27,480 nucleotides of DNA from Acidimicrobiia bacterium (GCA_030598025.1 JAUVQS010000003.1:1-27480); one strand, 5' to 3'. Counted from the stretch's first letter, positions 7,547 through 16,330 are shown. Numbers and translations are program-made. Notes: a model not told the origin generated them from the letters alone.

Positions 7547-7577
7547 AGTGTAACACTCAAACGCGCCAATAGGGCAA
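7547..7577 (-). promoter_or_regulatory. Candidate rpsO promoter
   Basis: On the - strand, TTGCCC (-35-like, 7572-7577) and TACACT (-10-like, 7547-7552) are 19 nt apart; reading the -10 as TTACAC gives 18 nt. This is slightly long, but both hexamers fit the actinobacterial primary-sigma pattern. It lies in the 106-nt gap upstream of rpsO. Confidence 0.4.
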
Positions 7578-7594
7578 TTGGAGGGGAAGACCGC

Positions 7595-7622
7595 AGTTCG
7601 CAATTCGCTATGAGCTATTCGC
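7595..7622. repeat. Degenerate heptamer repeat at the end of the RidA-like gene
   Basis: Four consecutive 7-base units: AGTTCGC, AATTCGC, TATGAGC, TATTCGC. They straddle the stop codon of the RidA-like gene and run into the spacer upstream of rpsO. Period-7 arrays also occur in two other intergenic spacers of this window. Confidence 0.55.
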
Positions 7623-8010
7623 TGCTTCCACCGACGATAGCTACTGCTTCTGTCTCTACCTTCCAGGCTGGATCGAGGAGGGCGGCCACAACGACCATCG
7701 TCGAAGCGGGTGACGCGTCACCGAATAATTCTTTGTGCGCCAGGCCGATCGCGTCGGCGTCGGCCGGGTCCGTGATGTACATGCGAGTTCGAATCACGCC
7801 CTCAGCCGCACCGCCGAGTTCGGCGATCGCGGCAAGCATAATCTCGCCACAGCGCAGCATCTGGTCGTGGGCCGTTGTGGCCGTTGGCTCGCCCTCGGAC
7901 GATATCGGAGCGGTTCCGGCCACTTCAATCCGATTCCCGACCCGGACCGCTCGAGAGAATCCGTAGGCGGGTTCGTAGCGGGAACCGGAATAGGAACGTG
8001 ATCTGGCCAT
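7615..8010 (-). CDS. RidA/YjgF/UK114 family protein, atypical active site
   Basis: A 131-residue protein of the RidA (YjgF/YER057c/UK114) fold. Family features are VGNRIEVAGTAPI, the RTRMYITDPADADAI segment and the C-terminal VETEAVA strand. Classical RidA hydrolyses reactive enamine/imine intermediates and depends on an Arg in the motif PARxxVxV. Here the equivalent motif is PASTMVVV, so the Arg is replaced by Ser. Family members without this Arg lack the standard imine-deaminase activity, so the function is unknown. The gene follows ribF after 31 nt and is probably in the same transcript. Its ATG lies two bases after a hairpin, and no clear Shine-Dalgarno sequence is exposed. Confidence 0.85.
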   Translation of the reverse strand: MARSRSYSGSRYEPAYGFSRAVRVGNRIEVAGTAPISSEGEPTATTAHDQMLRCGEIMLAAIAELGGAAEGVIRTRMYITDPADADAIGLAHKELFGDASPASTMVVVAALLDPAWKVETEAVAIVGGSSE

Positions 8011-8012
8011 GA

Positions 8013-8045
8013 GTAGAGGCTACCGGCCGTTGGCCAGACCTCTAC
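8013..8045 (-). promoter_or_regulatory. Hairpin between ribF stop and RidA-like start
   Basis: GTAGAGG and CCTCTAC (7 bp) enclose an inner GGCC/GGCC stem. The structure includes the ribF TAG codon and ends two bases before the ATG of the RidA-like gene, so it could hide the ribosome entry site or attenuate transcription. There is no T-tract. Confidence 0.45.
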
Positions 8046-8968
8046 CCCAATATTCCCCGAGCATCGGCGACGTCGAATTCAATCTGTTCTACCAGTTCGT
8101 CGACGCCGGAGAACTTCTTCTCATCCCGGAGTCGGCGTTCGAAGAGAACTCCGATCGTTTGTCCGTACAACTCGTCCTCGAAGTCGAGTAAATGGGCTTC
8201 AATGACTTCCTGCTCGCCATCGAAGGTCGGACGAACACCGACGTTGACCACTGCCGGAAAGAGATGTGTGCCCACCCGAGCCCTGGCTGCGTAGACGCCC
8301 CGCGCCGGAATCGCCATCCCCACGGGGGGAGCAACGTTCGCGGTGGGAAACCCGATAGACCTCCCCCGCCGATCGCCTCCGACGACCACTCCACGTAATT
8401 CGAATGCCCTGCCCAACGCCTGACGGGCATTCTCCACTGCACCGGCCGAGATCATCGCCCGGATAGCAGAAGACGAGACGGGACCGTCGCCTTCCAGAAG
8501 CGGCACAACGTCTACCTCAAATCCGAAGGTGGCCCCTCCGGCCCGGAGGCTCTCGATATCGCCGACCCGGTCGTGTCCGAACCGGAAGTTTGATCCAACC
8601 GCCACAACGCGGGCGCCGAGCCCGCAGGCAAGTACATCGCGCACGAATCGTTCGGGTGTCATCGTCCGTACTTGCTCGAATGGCAGCACACCGACGATAT
8701 CGACACCCAGATACTCGAGTATCTCAATCCGCTGCTCGATGGTCGTGAGAAGCCGCGGCGCTCGCTCGGGGGCCATGACCACCGCCGGGTGCGGATCGAA
8801 GGTGAGAACCGCTCTGGGAATACCCCCGAGCGCCGCGGCGCGTTCGGCCAGATCCGACAGCACCGTCTGATGGCCCAGATGAATACCGTCGTAGTTGCCG
8901 ATGCTGACGGCAACTCCGGGCCCGGTCGGCTCCGGCCAGTCTTCTGGGTTACCGCGCAGAACGATCAT
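8042..8968 (-). CDS. ribF: Bifunctional riboflavin kinase/FMN adenylyltransferase
   Basis: A 308-residue RibF that makes FMN from riboflavin and then FAD from FMN. The N-terminal FAD-synthetase domain has the nucleotidyltransferase motif IGNYDGIHLGHQ (23-34), TFDPHP and the VGSNFRFGHDRVGD loop. The C-terminal kinase domain begins at about residue 187, with GRSIGFPTANV as the ATP/Mg-binding motif and GVYAARARV and NVGVRPTF further on. Length is typical. Its ATG overlaps the truB stop as ATGA, a 4-nt overlap that predicts translational coupling. The truB-ribF pair is conserved across many bacteria. Confidence 0.96.
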   Translation of the reverse strand: MIVLRGNPEDWPEPTGPGVAVSIGNYDGIHLGHQTVLSDLAERAAALGGIPRAVLTFDPHPAVVMAPERAPRLLTTIEQRIEILEYLGVDIVGVLPFEQVRTMTPERFVRDVLACGLGARVVAVGSNFRFGHDRVGDIESLRAGGATFGFEVDVVPLLEGDGPVSSSAIRAMISAGAVENARQALGRAFELRGVVVGGDRRGRSIGFPTANVAPPVGMAIPARGVYAARARVGTHLFPAVVNVGVRPTFDGEQEVIEAHLLDFEDELYGQTIGVLFERRLRDEKKFSGVDELVEQIEFDVADARGILG

Positions 8969-9840
8969 GAAAACACCACCTCGGAACGAGCCCTTGTGCC
9001 GTCCGACGAGTAGACGGCCAGCAATCGACCCTCCTGGTCCATCACGCAGTACGGCCGGTCAACGAGGGAGAAGAGATCCGCCGGCAAGGGCCGCCCGTTG
9101 CGAACGCCAAGGGCAGTCGTTCCTTCGACCGCAACTTGAGGAAGTTCCTTCAGCAGCACGTCGCCCATCGACACGACGGCCGCCTCTGGGTCGAGTTCTT
9201 CGAGACTCCCGATGGTGCGAGCCGCCTCTACGCTGAGTCGACCGATCCTCGTGCGCCGTAAAGCCGTCAAATGAGCGAACCCCCCGAGAGCCCGCCCCAG
9301 ATCGTCGGCGAGCGTGCGAATGTAGGTGCCGCTTCCGCAGTCGACGCTGAAAGTCACCTCTGGATAGCTTCCCGGCGCGAAATCGAGGACCTCGATTTGC
9401 CGAACACTCACCGGACGCGCCTGTCGCTCGATCTCTTTGCCTTCACGAGCCAGGTCGTAGAGGCGCCGGCCGTCGATCTTCAAGGCCGACACCATTGGCG
9501 GCACTTGCATGATCTCGCCGACGAAACGCGGAATCACAGAACGAAGATCGGCTTCGTCGAACTCCATTGGAGACCGGCTGAGCACGGCGCCATCGGCATC
9601 GAGAGTATCAGTTGCCACTCCGAACTGAGCCGTCGCCACGTAGGTCTTGTCGGCGTCTTGCACGTACCGAATCGTACGGGTGGCTCTGCCGAGTCCGAGG
9701 ACCAGAAGACCGGTCGCCATCGGGTCCAACGTACCGGCGTGACCGATCTTCTTCTGGCCGAGCAAGTGGCGAGCCTTGGCAACCACGTCGTGTGAAGTCC
9801 ACCCGCCCTCTTTGTCGACCAGTAGGAAGCCGTCAATCAC
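8965..9840 (-). CDS. truB: tRNA pseudouridine(55) synthase
   Basis: TruB converts U55 of the T-loop of tRNAs to pseudouridine. The 291-residue protein has the family core: GFLLVDKEGGWTSHDVV at the start, HAGTLDPMATGLL with the catalytic Asp39, an RATRTIRYVQDADKTY segment, and the GTYIRTLADDLG motif. I chose the GTG at 9840 as the start because homology begins there. The open frame runs 28 codons further upstream but would then cover the rbfA 3' end with an Arg-rich, unrelated peptide. With this start it overlaps rbfA by 8 nt, and GGGAG lies about 10 nt upstream. The stop overlaps ribF by 4 nt. Confidence 0.95.
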   Translation of the reverse strand: MIDGFLLVDKEGGWTSHDVVAKARHLLGQKKIGHAGTLDPMATGLLVLGLGRATRTIRYVQDADKTYVATAQFGVATDTLDADGAVLSRSPMEFDEADLRSVIPRFVGEIMQVPPMVSALKIDGRRLYDLAREGKEIERQARPVSVRQIEVLDFAPGSYPEVTFSVDCGSGTYIRTLADDLGRALGGFAHLTALRRTRIGRLSVEAARTIGSLEELDPEAAVVSMGDVLLKELPQVAVEGTTALGVRNGRPLPADLFSLVDRPYCVMDQEGRLLAVYSSDGTRARSEVVFS

Positions 9841-10207
9841 GGTCGGGATCTCCCGCCGCCGCCTCCTCCTCTTCGATGTTGTGAAGAATCGAAAGAATGT
9901 GAGCTCCCCGCTCGATCGACTCATCCACGACGAAGGCGAGGCTCGGCGTGTACTTCATGCGAATCTCGTGCCCGACCTCGGTTCTGATCTTCGACGATGC
10001 CGCATCCAATGCTTCCTGCGTGGAGTCTCGCTCTTCGGAAGCGCCGAGCACTGAGAAATATACTTTGGCGCTCCGAAGGTCTGGAGAGGCGTCTACCCCG
10101 GTGATCGTGACAAAACCCAGCCGAGGGTCCTTGAGATCCGCGACATGTTCGGCGATGGCTTTCTTGAGGATCGAGTTGACCCGTCGCATTCGATCTCCGC
10201 GACTCAT
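9833..10207 (-). CDS. rbfA: 30S ribosome-binding factor RbfA
   Basis: A 124-residue KH-like assembly factor that binds the immature 30S subunit near helix 1 of 16S rRNA and helps its maturation, especially in the cold. Recognisable parts are RMRRVNSILKKAIAEHV at the N-terminus, DPRLGFVTITGVDASPDLRSAKVYFSV with the family's KVYxS strand, and a C-terminal helix with LSILHNIEEE followed by a short acidic tail. It begins with a 4-nt ATGA overlap after the DUF503 gene and overlaps the truB start by 8 nt, so it lies inside the nusA-infB operon, as in most bacteria. Confidence 0.95.
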   Translation of the reverse strand: MSRGDRMRRVNSILKKAIAEHVADLKDPRLGFVTITGVDASPDLRSAKVYFSVLGASEERDSTQEALDAASSKIRTEVGHEIRMKYTPSLAFVVDESIERGAHILSILHNIEEEEAAAGDPDRD

Positions 10208-10497
10208 TCTGGATCCTCCAGATGACTCATGCCGATCTGGATTACCTCCAGGTCGGCTCGTTCACTGAGTAATCGCTTCACTGCGGTGATGCGTTTCTCG
10301 AGTTCGGCACTTCCGGCGGCCACGATTGCCACTCCCACGGTAGACCGCTGCCATTCATCATGGTGATCGACCTCCGCAACCGACAGTGACATACGGTTTC
10401 GCAGGTCGGCGATAACCGAGTGGAGGACGCGGCGTTTCGCCTTGAGCGATCTCGCTTCAGGAATACGGAGTTCGACCCGCAGGGCTGCGGCGTGCAT
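10204..10497 (-). CDS. DUF503 (YlxP-like) protein
   Basis: A 97-residue protein of the DUF503 family. Family hallmarks are the N-terminal strand VELRIPEARSLKAKRRVL, the NRMSLSVAEVDHHDEWQRSTVGVAIVA middle and a C-terminal amphipathic stretch. The family is found between infB and rbfA in Gram-positive bacteria (ylxP in Bacillus), and the context here matches. Its fold resembles a ferredoxin-like small domain; the biochemical role is not established, but operon membership suggests a link with translation or ribosome assembly. It starts 5 nt after the infB stop and overlaps rbfA by 4 nt. Confidence 0.88.
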   Translation of the reverse strand: MHAAALRVELRIPEARSLKAKRRVLHSVIADLRNRMSLSVAEVDHHDEWQRSTVGVAIVAAGSAELEKRITAVKRLLSERADLEVIQIGMSHLEDPE

Positions 10498-10502
10498 GAC
10501 GC

Positions 10503-12572
10503 TCAGGTGCGAGCGACCTCGCGTACTTCGTAGACCTCGATGACATCGTCCTGTTTGATGTCATTGAAGGTCTCGAAGCCGATACCGCACTCATAGCCGG
10601 CAGATACCTGGCGAACGTCGTCCTTGAAACGACGGAGTGAGCCAATGCGCCCATCGTGGGTGACGACGCCACCGCGCAATACCCGGGCCCGGGAACCGCG
10701 AATGATCTCGCCCTCTGTGATGTAGGAACCGGCGATGTTGCCTGCCCTCGGCGTTCTGAATATCGCTCGAACTTCCGCAGAGCCGATGACGACTTCGACC
10801 TCGTCCGGAGCGAGCCTGCCAACCAGCATTTGCTCGATCTCGTCGAGCATCTCGTAGATGACCCGGTAGGTGCGAATCTCGATGCCCTTGTCCTCGGCCG
10901 ACCGGCGGGCTTTGGCGTCGGGACGAACGTTGAATCCAACGATCACCGACTCCGTGACCTCCGCCAGGCTGACGTCGTTCTCGGAGATGCCACCCACGGC
11001 GCCTTGCACCAAAGTGATCTTGCCGCCCTCACGTCCGATCTTGGCCACCGACTCGCGGATTGCCTCGAGCGAACCATGGGCATCGGCCCTGATGATCAAC
11101 CTGAGGTCTGCCTCATCCTGAGTTCGGAGCTGTTCGAGGAGCGCCGCGAGACGCTCGCGTGCAGTCGGGATGACCTGCTGACCGGCCCGCAGATCCTCAA
11201 AGGCCTTGGCGGCCTGGTTCCGGGCCATTCGCTCATTCTTGAGAACCTGAAATGCGTCACCGGCGGTGGGAACTTCAGACCAACCCATCACCAGCACCGG
11301 AGCACTGGGGCCGGCCAACGGAACCTTCTCACCGGTCTCATTGAGCATCGAACGGACACGCCCCGAAACCGGACCGGCGACCAGCGCATCACCCTGTTTG
11401 AGCGTGCCACGCTGGACGATCACGGTCGCCACCGGCCCACGGCCGACGTCGAGCTGGCTCTCGACCACAACGCCTTCGGCAGCAGGGTTCGGGTTGCCCT
11501 TGAACTCCTCGAGTTGCGCTACGAGGTCGATCATCTCGAGAAGCTGATCGATGCCATCGCCACTCTTGGCGGAGAGCTCAACGGTGATGACGTCGCCACC
11601 CAGCTCCTCTGCGATGAGCTCATACTCAGTCAACTGAGCCCGAATCCCGTGCGGATCTGCACCGGGCAAATCCATCTTGTTTATCGCAATGATGATCGGA
11701 ACCCCAGCCGCCTTGGCGTGGCTGATGGCCTCTATCGTCTGCGGCATGATGCCGTCGTCCGCAGCAACAATCAGTACAACCATGTCGGTAACCTCAGCGC
11801 CACGGGCTCGCAGCGCAGTAAATGCTTCATGGCCGGGAGTGTCGAGGAACGTGATCTTGTTGCCGCCGACCTCGACCTGATACGCGCCTATGTGCTGTGT
11901 GATCCCACCGTATTCGCCACCCACGACATTCGTCTTGCGAATGAAGTCGAGCAGGGTTGTCTTTCCGTGATCGACGTGACCCATCACCGTAACCACCGGC
12001 GGGCGCGAAACAAGCACGGCCGGATCATCGTCGTAGACCTTCTTGGGGCGCACTCTCGATCCGGTCTGTGCGGCCGGATCAGCGGGAACTACCTCGATCT
12101 CGACGTCAAAGTGGTCACCGATTAGCTCGAGCGCATCGTCCGGAATCGGCGTGGAGGCGCCGACCATCTCACCGAGTTGAATGAGCGCCTTGACGATCTC
12201 AGGGGCCGGTTGACCAATCAGTTCAGAGAGGCCTTCCGGAGTGACCCCGGATTCCACGGAAACCGGCTCGGACCCTTCGCCTTCAGACTCGGACTCTGCT
12301 TCGAGCTCCGCTTCAACCTCTGCCTCGGGCTCAGCTTCCGGTTCTGGCTCAGCTTCGAGCTCAGACTCCGCTATTGGTTCTGGTTCTGGCTCTGGCTCCA
12401 GTGCTGGTTCTTCGACGCCCGCGTAGGACTGTCGCACCTGGTCGGCGGCCTCCGGCTCGACGCCGGAAGAGGCCGTTTTGGCTTCGATGCCCAGTTCCTG
12501 GGCACGCGCCAGCACATCCTTCGATTCCAGCCCTAACTCGCGGGCCAGCTCATATACCCGAATCTTCGCCAC
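10503..12572 (-). CDS. infB: Translation initiation factor IF-2
   Basis: IF-2 is the GTPase that brings fMet-tRNA to the 30S subunit and promotes subunit joining. The 689-residue protein has an IF2_N domain (1-50), a low-complexity Glu/Pro/Ala linker (53-105), a second IF2_N-like domain (about 107-165), then the G domain: GHVDHGKT (198-205), DTPGHEA (244-250) and NKMD (298-301). The C-terminal domains ([31 protein letters not shown]) are complete. It is shorter than the 900-1000 residues of typical high-G+C Actinobacteria, whose linker is Gly/Arg/Pro-rich; here it is strongly acidic. It starts 12 nt after nusA, so no ylxR gene lies between them. Confidence 0.97.
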   Translation of the reverse strand: MAKIRVYELARELGLESKDVLARAQELGIEAKTASSGVEPEAADQVRQSYAGVEEPALEPEPEPEPIAESELEAEPEPEAEPEAEVEAELEAESESEGEGSEPVSVESGVTPEGLSELIGQPAPEIVKALIQLGEMVGASTPIPDDALELIGDHFDVEIEVVPADPAAQTGSRVRPKKVYDDDPAVLVSRPPVVTVMGHVDHGKTTLLDFIRKTNVVGGEYGGITQHIGAYQVEVGGNKITFLDTPGHEAFTALRARGAEVTDMVVLIVAADDGIMPQTIEAISHAKAAGVPIIIAINKMDLPGADPHGIRAQLTEYELIAEELGGDVITVELSAKSGDGIDQLLEMIDLVAQLEEFKGNPNPAAEGVVVESQLDVGRGPVATVIVQRGTLKQGDALVAGPVSGRVRSMLNETGEKVPLAGPSAPVLVMGWSEVPTAGDAFQVLKNERMARNQAAKAFEDLRAGQQVIPTARERLAALLEQLRTQDEADLRLIIRADAHGSLEAIRESVAKIGREGGKITLVQGAVGGISENDVSLAEVTESVIVGFNVRPDAKARRSAEDKGIEIRTYRVIYEMLDEIEQMLVGRLAPDEVEVVIGSAEVRAIFRTPRAGNIAGSYITEGEIIRGSRARVLRGGVVTHDGRIGSLRRFKDDVRQVSAGYECGIGFETFNDIKQDDVIEVYEVREVART
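12258..12415. repeat. Low-complexity Glu/Pro-coding tract in infB
   Basis: Degenerate hexamer-like repeats (GGCTCC/GGTTCT/GCTTC type on the + strand, coding for EP, EA and ES dipeptides on the - strand) encode residues 53-105 of IF-2. This is a slippage-prone tract within the linker between the two N-terminal domains and not a separate element. Confidence 0.7.
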
Positions 12573-12584
12573 TATCTCTCCGCG

Positions 12585-13886
12585 CTATTCGTCTTCGATG
12601 GGATCGTCGCCATCTTCGGCGACCTCGTCCGACTGTTCATCCGTACTTGGTGTCTCAGGGGCGTCGTCTACGTCATCCTGATCGGATACAACCTCTTCTG
12701 GCTCCGCCGAATCTTCTTCCGGCTCGGCCGGAGCCTCAGCAACAACTTCAACATCTTCCTCAGCAGTCTCGCCGGCTGCGGCAGATGCCTCTTCTGCTAC
12801 TTCTACCGCTTCGACTACCGCAGCTTCGATAGATCCCTCTGCCTCAGCGTTTTCGGAGTCGGTGTCCGGCTCGGTCCCGGCCACCTCCGCCGCGGCCGCT
12901 TCAGCCGCCGCGTTCGCCTCCTCGAGATCCGACCGGATGTCCACTCGATACCCGGACAAGCGGGCGGCGAGTCGGGCGTTCTGACCTTCTTTGCCGATCG
13001 CCAGCGAAAGCTGGTGATCGCTGACGATCACAACGGCGGTCTCATTCGGCTCGTCGATCCGAACTTCCTGAACCTTGGCCGGGCCGAGCGCCTCTGCGAT
13101 GAACTGCGCCTTGTCATCACGCCACTCAACGACGTCGACCTTCTCGCCGCGCAACTCGTTGACGACCTGGCGAACCCTCGAACCACGCGCTCCGACGCAG
13201 GCGCCTTTGGGGTCGACATTGGGGTCGTTCGACGAAACCGCGATCTTTGTTCGATGGCCCGGCTCGCGGGCGATCGCCTTGATCTCGATTGTTCCGTCGA
13301 TCAGCTCGGGCACTTCGAGCTCGAGTAGACGACGAACAAAGTCCGGATGGCTGCGGCTCACCACAATCTGCGGCCCCTTGGCCTCATTCCGAACCTCGAG
13401 CACGAAGGCTTTCACCCGATTACCGCGTTCGAGTCGCTCGTACGGGATGCGTTCAGAGCCCGGAAGAAGCGCCTCAGCATCACCGAGATCGAGAATCGAA
13501 TAGCGATAGTCGACCTGTTGGATGATGCCGGTGACCAGATCGCCCTCGCGACCCTCATAGACATTAAATACCTGATCTCGTTTGGCTTCACGAAGGCGCT
13601 GGGCAATGACCTGCTTGGCTGTTTGGGCAGCAATACGACCGAAGTCGTCGGGCGTATCCTCCCACTCCTTCGTGACGTTTCCTTCCTCGTCGAGTTCCTG
13701 GGCGTAAACGACGATGTCGCCACTTCCCGAATCGATGACAACGCGTGCCTCCTCGGCCGCGCCGGGACTGCGCTTGTACGCAGAAACGAGAGCGTTGGCC
13801 AGGGCGTCGAGGATTGTCTCGACAGGCACGCCGCGCTCGCGCTCGAGCAATTCGAGAGCTTCCATCACCTGATCGTCAATCATCAT
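12585..13886 (-). CDS. nusA: Transcription termination/antitermination factor NusA with acidic tail
   Basis: NusA binds RNA polymerase and nascent RNA and controls pausing, termination and antitermination. The 433-residue protein has the N-terminal polymerase-binding domain (1-110), S1 (about 115-180, GDLVTGIIQQVDYRYSILDLG), KH1 (with GACVGARGSRVRQV around 228-241) and KH2 (AIGKEGQNARLAARL, 296-310). The usual protein ends near residue 320-350. Here about 113 more residues (321-433) form a highly acidic, Ala/Glu/Asp/Ser-rich tail without Cys or visible domain. The start ATG at 13886 (ATGATG) is preceded by AGGAG at 8 nt. It follows rimP by 4 nt and precedes infB by 12 nt. Confidence 0.96.
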   Translation of the reverse strand: MMIDDQVMEALELLERERGVPVETILDALANALVSAYKRSPGAAEEARVVIDSGSGDIVVYAQELDEEGNVTKEWEDTPDDFGRIAAQTAKQVIAQRLREAKRDQVFNVYEGREGDLVTGIIQQVDYRYSILDLGDAEALLPGSERIPYERLERGNRVKAFVLEVRNEAKGPQIVVSRSHPDFVRRLLELEVPELIDGTIEIKAIAREPGHRTKIAVSSNDPNVDPKGACVGARGSRVRQVVNELRGEKVDVVEWRDDKAQFIAEALGPAKVQEVRIDEPNETAVVIVSDHQLSLAIGKEGQNARLAARLSGYRVDIRSDLEEANAAAEAAAAEVAGTEPDTDSENAEAEGSIEAAVVEAVEVAEEASAAAGETAEEDVEVVAEAPAEPEEDSAEPEEVVSDQDDVDDAPETPSTDEQSDEVAEDGDDPIEDE

Positions 13887-13890
13887 TTCA

Positions 13891-14382
13891 TCAACTCCTA
13901 GCGGCCTTCTTGCCCGGCTTCGGCGCCTTTTCCCAGTGGTATATCGTTCGCGCCGATTTCACCTGATCGAACTCGATCCGCCGGTTTTCACCTTCGACAT
14001 CCATAACCAGGCCGTCGTCATCCGATTCGACCAGGATGCCCTCGTGACGGCGCTCCCCTTCGACTTCCGTGCCGGTCCTCACCGCCACTTCTCCCCCAAT
14101 CGACTTGCTGTAGTGGGCCGGACGTCGCAGCTTTCGCTCGAGGCCCGGCGATGTCATTTCGAGCGTATACGACCCGTCGAGGTCGGATTCATGGTCGAGC
14201 AGCCGTGAAAGGCCTCTTGACAGCTCGGCGAGGTGATCTACCCCGACCTCCGATCCGCCAACAACGACGCGCAGAATTCGGCCTCCACCCTGACCCAGCA
14301 TCTCCAGATCATCGAGTTCGAGACGTTCTGCTCCTAAGTAGTTCCCGATGAGCTCTTCCAAGCTCGTAGGTACGTCGCTCAA
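13891..14382 (-). CDS. rimP: Ribosome maturation factor RimP
   Basis: RimP assists maturation of the 30S subunit. Recognised from the LEDDLEM-like N-terminal domain, RILRVVVGG, the VGVDHLAELSRGLSRLLD helix and the diagnostic MTSPGLERKLRRPAHY motif; the C-terminal SH3-like domain follows (GILVESDDDGLVM). I chose TTG at 14382 as the start. GGAG lies 7 nt upstream and the protein then begins about nine residues before the conserved domain. An ATG at 14412 and a GTG at 14397 in the same frame are alternatives that would add 10 or 5 residues. It leads the rimP-nusA-infB operon, with its stop 4 nt before nusA. Confidence 0.92.
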   Translation of the reverse strand: MSDVPTSLEELIGNYLGAERLELDDLEMLGQGGGRILRVVVGGSEVGVDHLAELSRGLSRLLDHESDLDGSYTLEMTSPGLERKLRRPAHYSKSIGGEVAVRTGTEVEGERRHEGILVESDDDGLVMDVEGENRRIEFDQVKSARTIYHWEKAPKPGKKAARS

Positions 14383-14452
14383 CCTTTTTCTCCACACAAA
14401 GAAAGCGGGCATGGCCGCCCACTTCCGCGTAGCGTCCTCATTTGTCCAACCG

Positions 14453-14481
14453 AGTATAACCCGACGCGTGGCAGCGCCCGA
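14453..14481 (-). promoter_or_regulatory. Candidate promoter of the rimP-nusA-infB operon
   Basis: A strong -10 hexamer TATACT at 14453-14458 (- strand) lies about 70 nt before the rimP start; the -35 position 17 nt upstream reads TCGGGC and is weak. It lies in the 134-nt proS-rimP spacer, where a new transcription unit is expected. Confidence 0.5.
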
Positions 14482-14516
14482 CGGCCCGGCGCCGGCTGAA
14501 TCGTTCTGCTTCGCCG

Positions 14517-16220
14517 CTAGCGATCAATCAGAGCGTTCAGGTGGGCGATAACACCGTCGAGTGCTACTTCTTCAGTGACGCCGCTGGCTCGCTCCTGCAC
14601 CTCGACAACGCCATTGGCGAGGCCGCGCGGCCCGACTGTGACCCGGAAAGGAACTCCGATCAATTCGGCGTCGGCGAACTTGACACCAGGGCGATCGACG
14701 CGATCGTCCAGGAGGGGGTCGAGTCCCGCGGCCCGGCATTGCTCATAGATGCTCTCACCCGCTTCTAGAGCTTCAGCCGCGTCGGCCCGCAGAACTGTGA
14801 TAACGACGGAATACGGGGCAATAGCCACCGGCCACACGATGCCCTTCTCGTCGTTGTGGGTCTCGACAACTGCCGCGATATTTCTCTCGAGGCCGATCCC
14901 GTAGGAGCCCATTATCACCGTCTGGGCCTCACCTTCTTCATCCAGAACAGAAATGCCGAAGGCGTCCGCATACTTAGTGCCCAGCTTGAAGATGTGTCCT
15001 ACTTCAATTGCTTTGAATACTTCGAGCGCCTCGCCGCAGTTGGGACAAGATTCACCCTCGGCTATCTCGCGCAGATCTGCCCACGTCGAGACCTGAATAT
15101 CGCGGTCGACATCGACGCCCCGCAAATGGAACTCGTCCTCGTTGGCGCCGGTCACCATGTTGTAGCGGCCGGCCAGAGCGTTGTCGGCGATGATCGGCAG
15201 GTCGGATATGCCGACCGCTCCCAGGCTACCGGGATCGGCGCCAAGCGCCGCCCGAATCTCCTCGGGATGAGCGGGCCGAAAGTCGATGGCCCCGGTACCG
15301 TCCTGCAGTTTCTGCTCGACCAGAGGATGATCGCCCCGCAACAAAACGAGAGTCAGTAGCCCTTCGAGGCTGTAGACGAGCGTCTTGAGTTGGTGATCCC
15401 CGGCCGCCCCACCATCGAACGAAGCGAGATCCTCGATGGTCCGAACTCCGGGCGTCGCGAACTTCTCGATCTCGGCGTGTTCGACACCGTCATCGACATC
15501 TTCAATCCGAGACGTGGCTCGCTCCATGTTGGCGGCGTATCCGCACGACCCGCAGAAAACAACGTCGTCTTCACCGGATTGGCTACGCACCATGAACTCG
15601 ATCGAATCGCTTCCACCCATCGCCCCTGAGGAAGCTTCCACGGCCACAGCATCGAGATCGAGCCTGGCGAATATCCGCTCGTATGCCTCATAGTGGCGAT
15701 CGAATGAGGCGTCGAGACCGGCCGAGTCGATATCAAATGAGTAGGAGTCCTTCATCGTGAACTCGCGAGTGCGAAGCACACCGGCCTTTGGTCGAGGCTC
15801 GTCGCGGAACTTCGTCTGGATCTGATACCAGAACTGCGGAAGGTCGCGATAGCTGCGTAGTTCAAGCGACAACGTCCCGAAGACCTCTTCGTGGGTCATG
15901 CCGAGGGCGAGATCCGTGTCTTTGCGATCGCGCAGGCGAAACATCTCGTCGCCCATGATTTCCCAGCGGCCACTCTTCTGCCAGATCTCGGCCGGGTGAA
16001 GAGCGGGCAGGAGGAACTCCTGGCCACCGATTCGATCCATTTCCTCACGAATCACGTTCGCAACCTTGGTCCGAACGCGAATCATCAGCGGCAGCAGCGA
16101 GTAGGCGCCCGCCATCAATTGGCGGACATAGCCTCCCCTGACCAGGAGGCGATGGCTGATGGCCTCCGCGTCGGCGGGATCATCACGAAGAGTGGGGATG
16201 TGGGCTTGCGACCAGCGCAT
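14517..16220 (-). CDS. proS: Prolyl-tRNA synthetase, bacterial type
   Basis: ProRS charges tRNA-Pro. The protein of 567 residues opens with MRWSQAHIPTLRDDPADAE, which matches the canonical start of bacterial ProRS, so ATG 16220 is preferred over an upstream in-frame ATG at 16280 that would add 20 Pro/Ser-rich residues. Class II motif 2 is seen in KFRDEPRPKAGVLRTREFTMKD and motif 3 in MGSYGIGLERNIAAVVE. A YbaK-like editing insertion lies between them (about 215-370), which hydrolyses Ala-tRNA-Pro. The CGSCG and CPNCG Cys pairs flank the editing domain. The C-terminal anticodon-binding domain ends the protein. It is 226 nt from ispG, so a separate promoter is possible but not firmly located; GAGAG lies about 5 nt before the chosen ATG. 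Confidence 0.96.
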   Translation of the reverse strand: MRWSQAHIPTLRDDPADAEAISHRLLVRGGYVRQLMAGAYSLLPLMIRVRTKVANVIREEMDRIGGQEFLLPALHPAEIWQKSGRWEIMGDEMFRLRDRKDTDLALGMTHEEVFGTLSLELRSYRDLPQFWYQIQTKFRDEPRPKAGVLRTREFTMKDSYSFDIDSAGLDASFDRHYEAYERIFARLDLDAVAVEASSGAMGGSDSIEFMVRSQSGEDDVVFCGSCGYAANMERATSRIEDVDDGVEHAEIEKFATPGVRTIEDLASFDGGAAGDHQLKTLVYSLEGLLTLVLLRGDHPLVEQKLQDGTGAIDFRPAHPEEIRAALGADPGSLGAVGISDLPIIADNALAGRYNMVTGANEDEFHLRGVDVDRDIQVSTWADLREIAEGESCPNCGEALEVFKAIEVGHIFKLGTKYADAFGISVLDEEGEAQTVIMGSYGIGLERNIAAVVETHNDEKGIVWPVAIAPYSVVITVLRADAAEALEAGESIYEQCRAAGLDPLLDDRVDRPGVKFADAELIGVPFRVTVGPRGLANGVVEVQERASGVTEEVALDGVIAHLNALIDR

Positions 16221-16330
16221 GGGGCTCTCGGGTGGGGGAATCGAGAGGTTAGTCAGCTTGCTGGGCGAGGAATGCACCATTGGCGGTAGAGCGACCTCCC
16301 TTGGTTCTCAAGGCCATCACGGGATGACCT

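Noticed and set aside
10656..12125. 489-codon open frame on the + strand opposite infB
   Set aside because: Antisense shadow of IF-2; composition is His/Asp/Leu-rich as expected of the complementary frame, and no homology is seen.
14517..16280. Start of proS at 16280
   Set aside because: It would add 20 Pro/Ser-rich residues before the canonical MRxSQ start of bacterial prolyl-tRNA synthetases.
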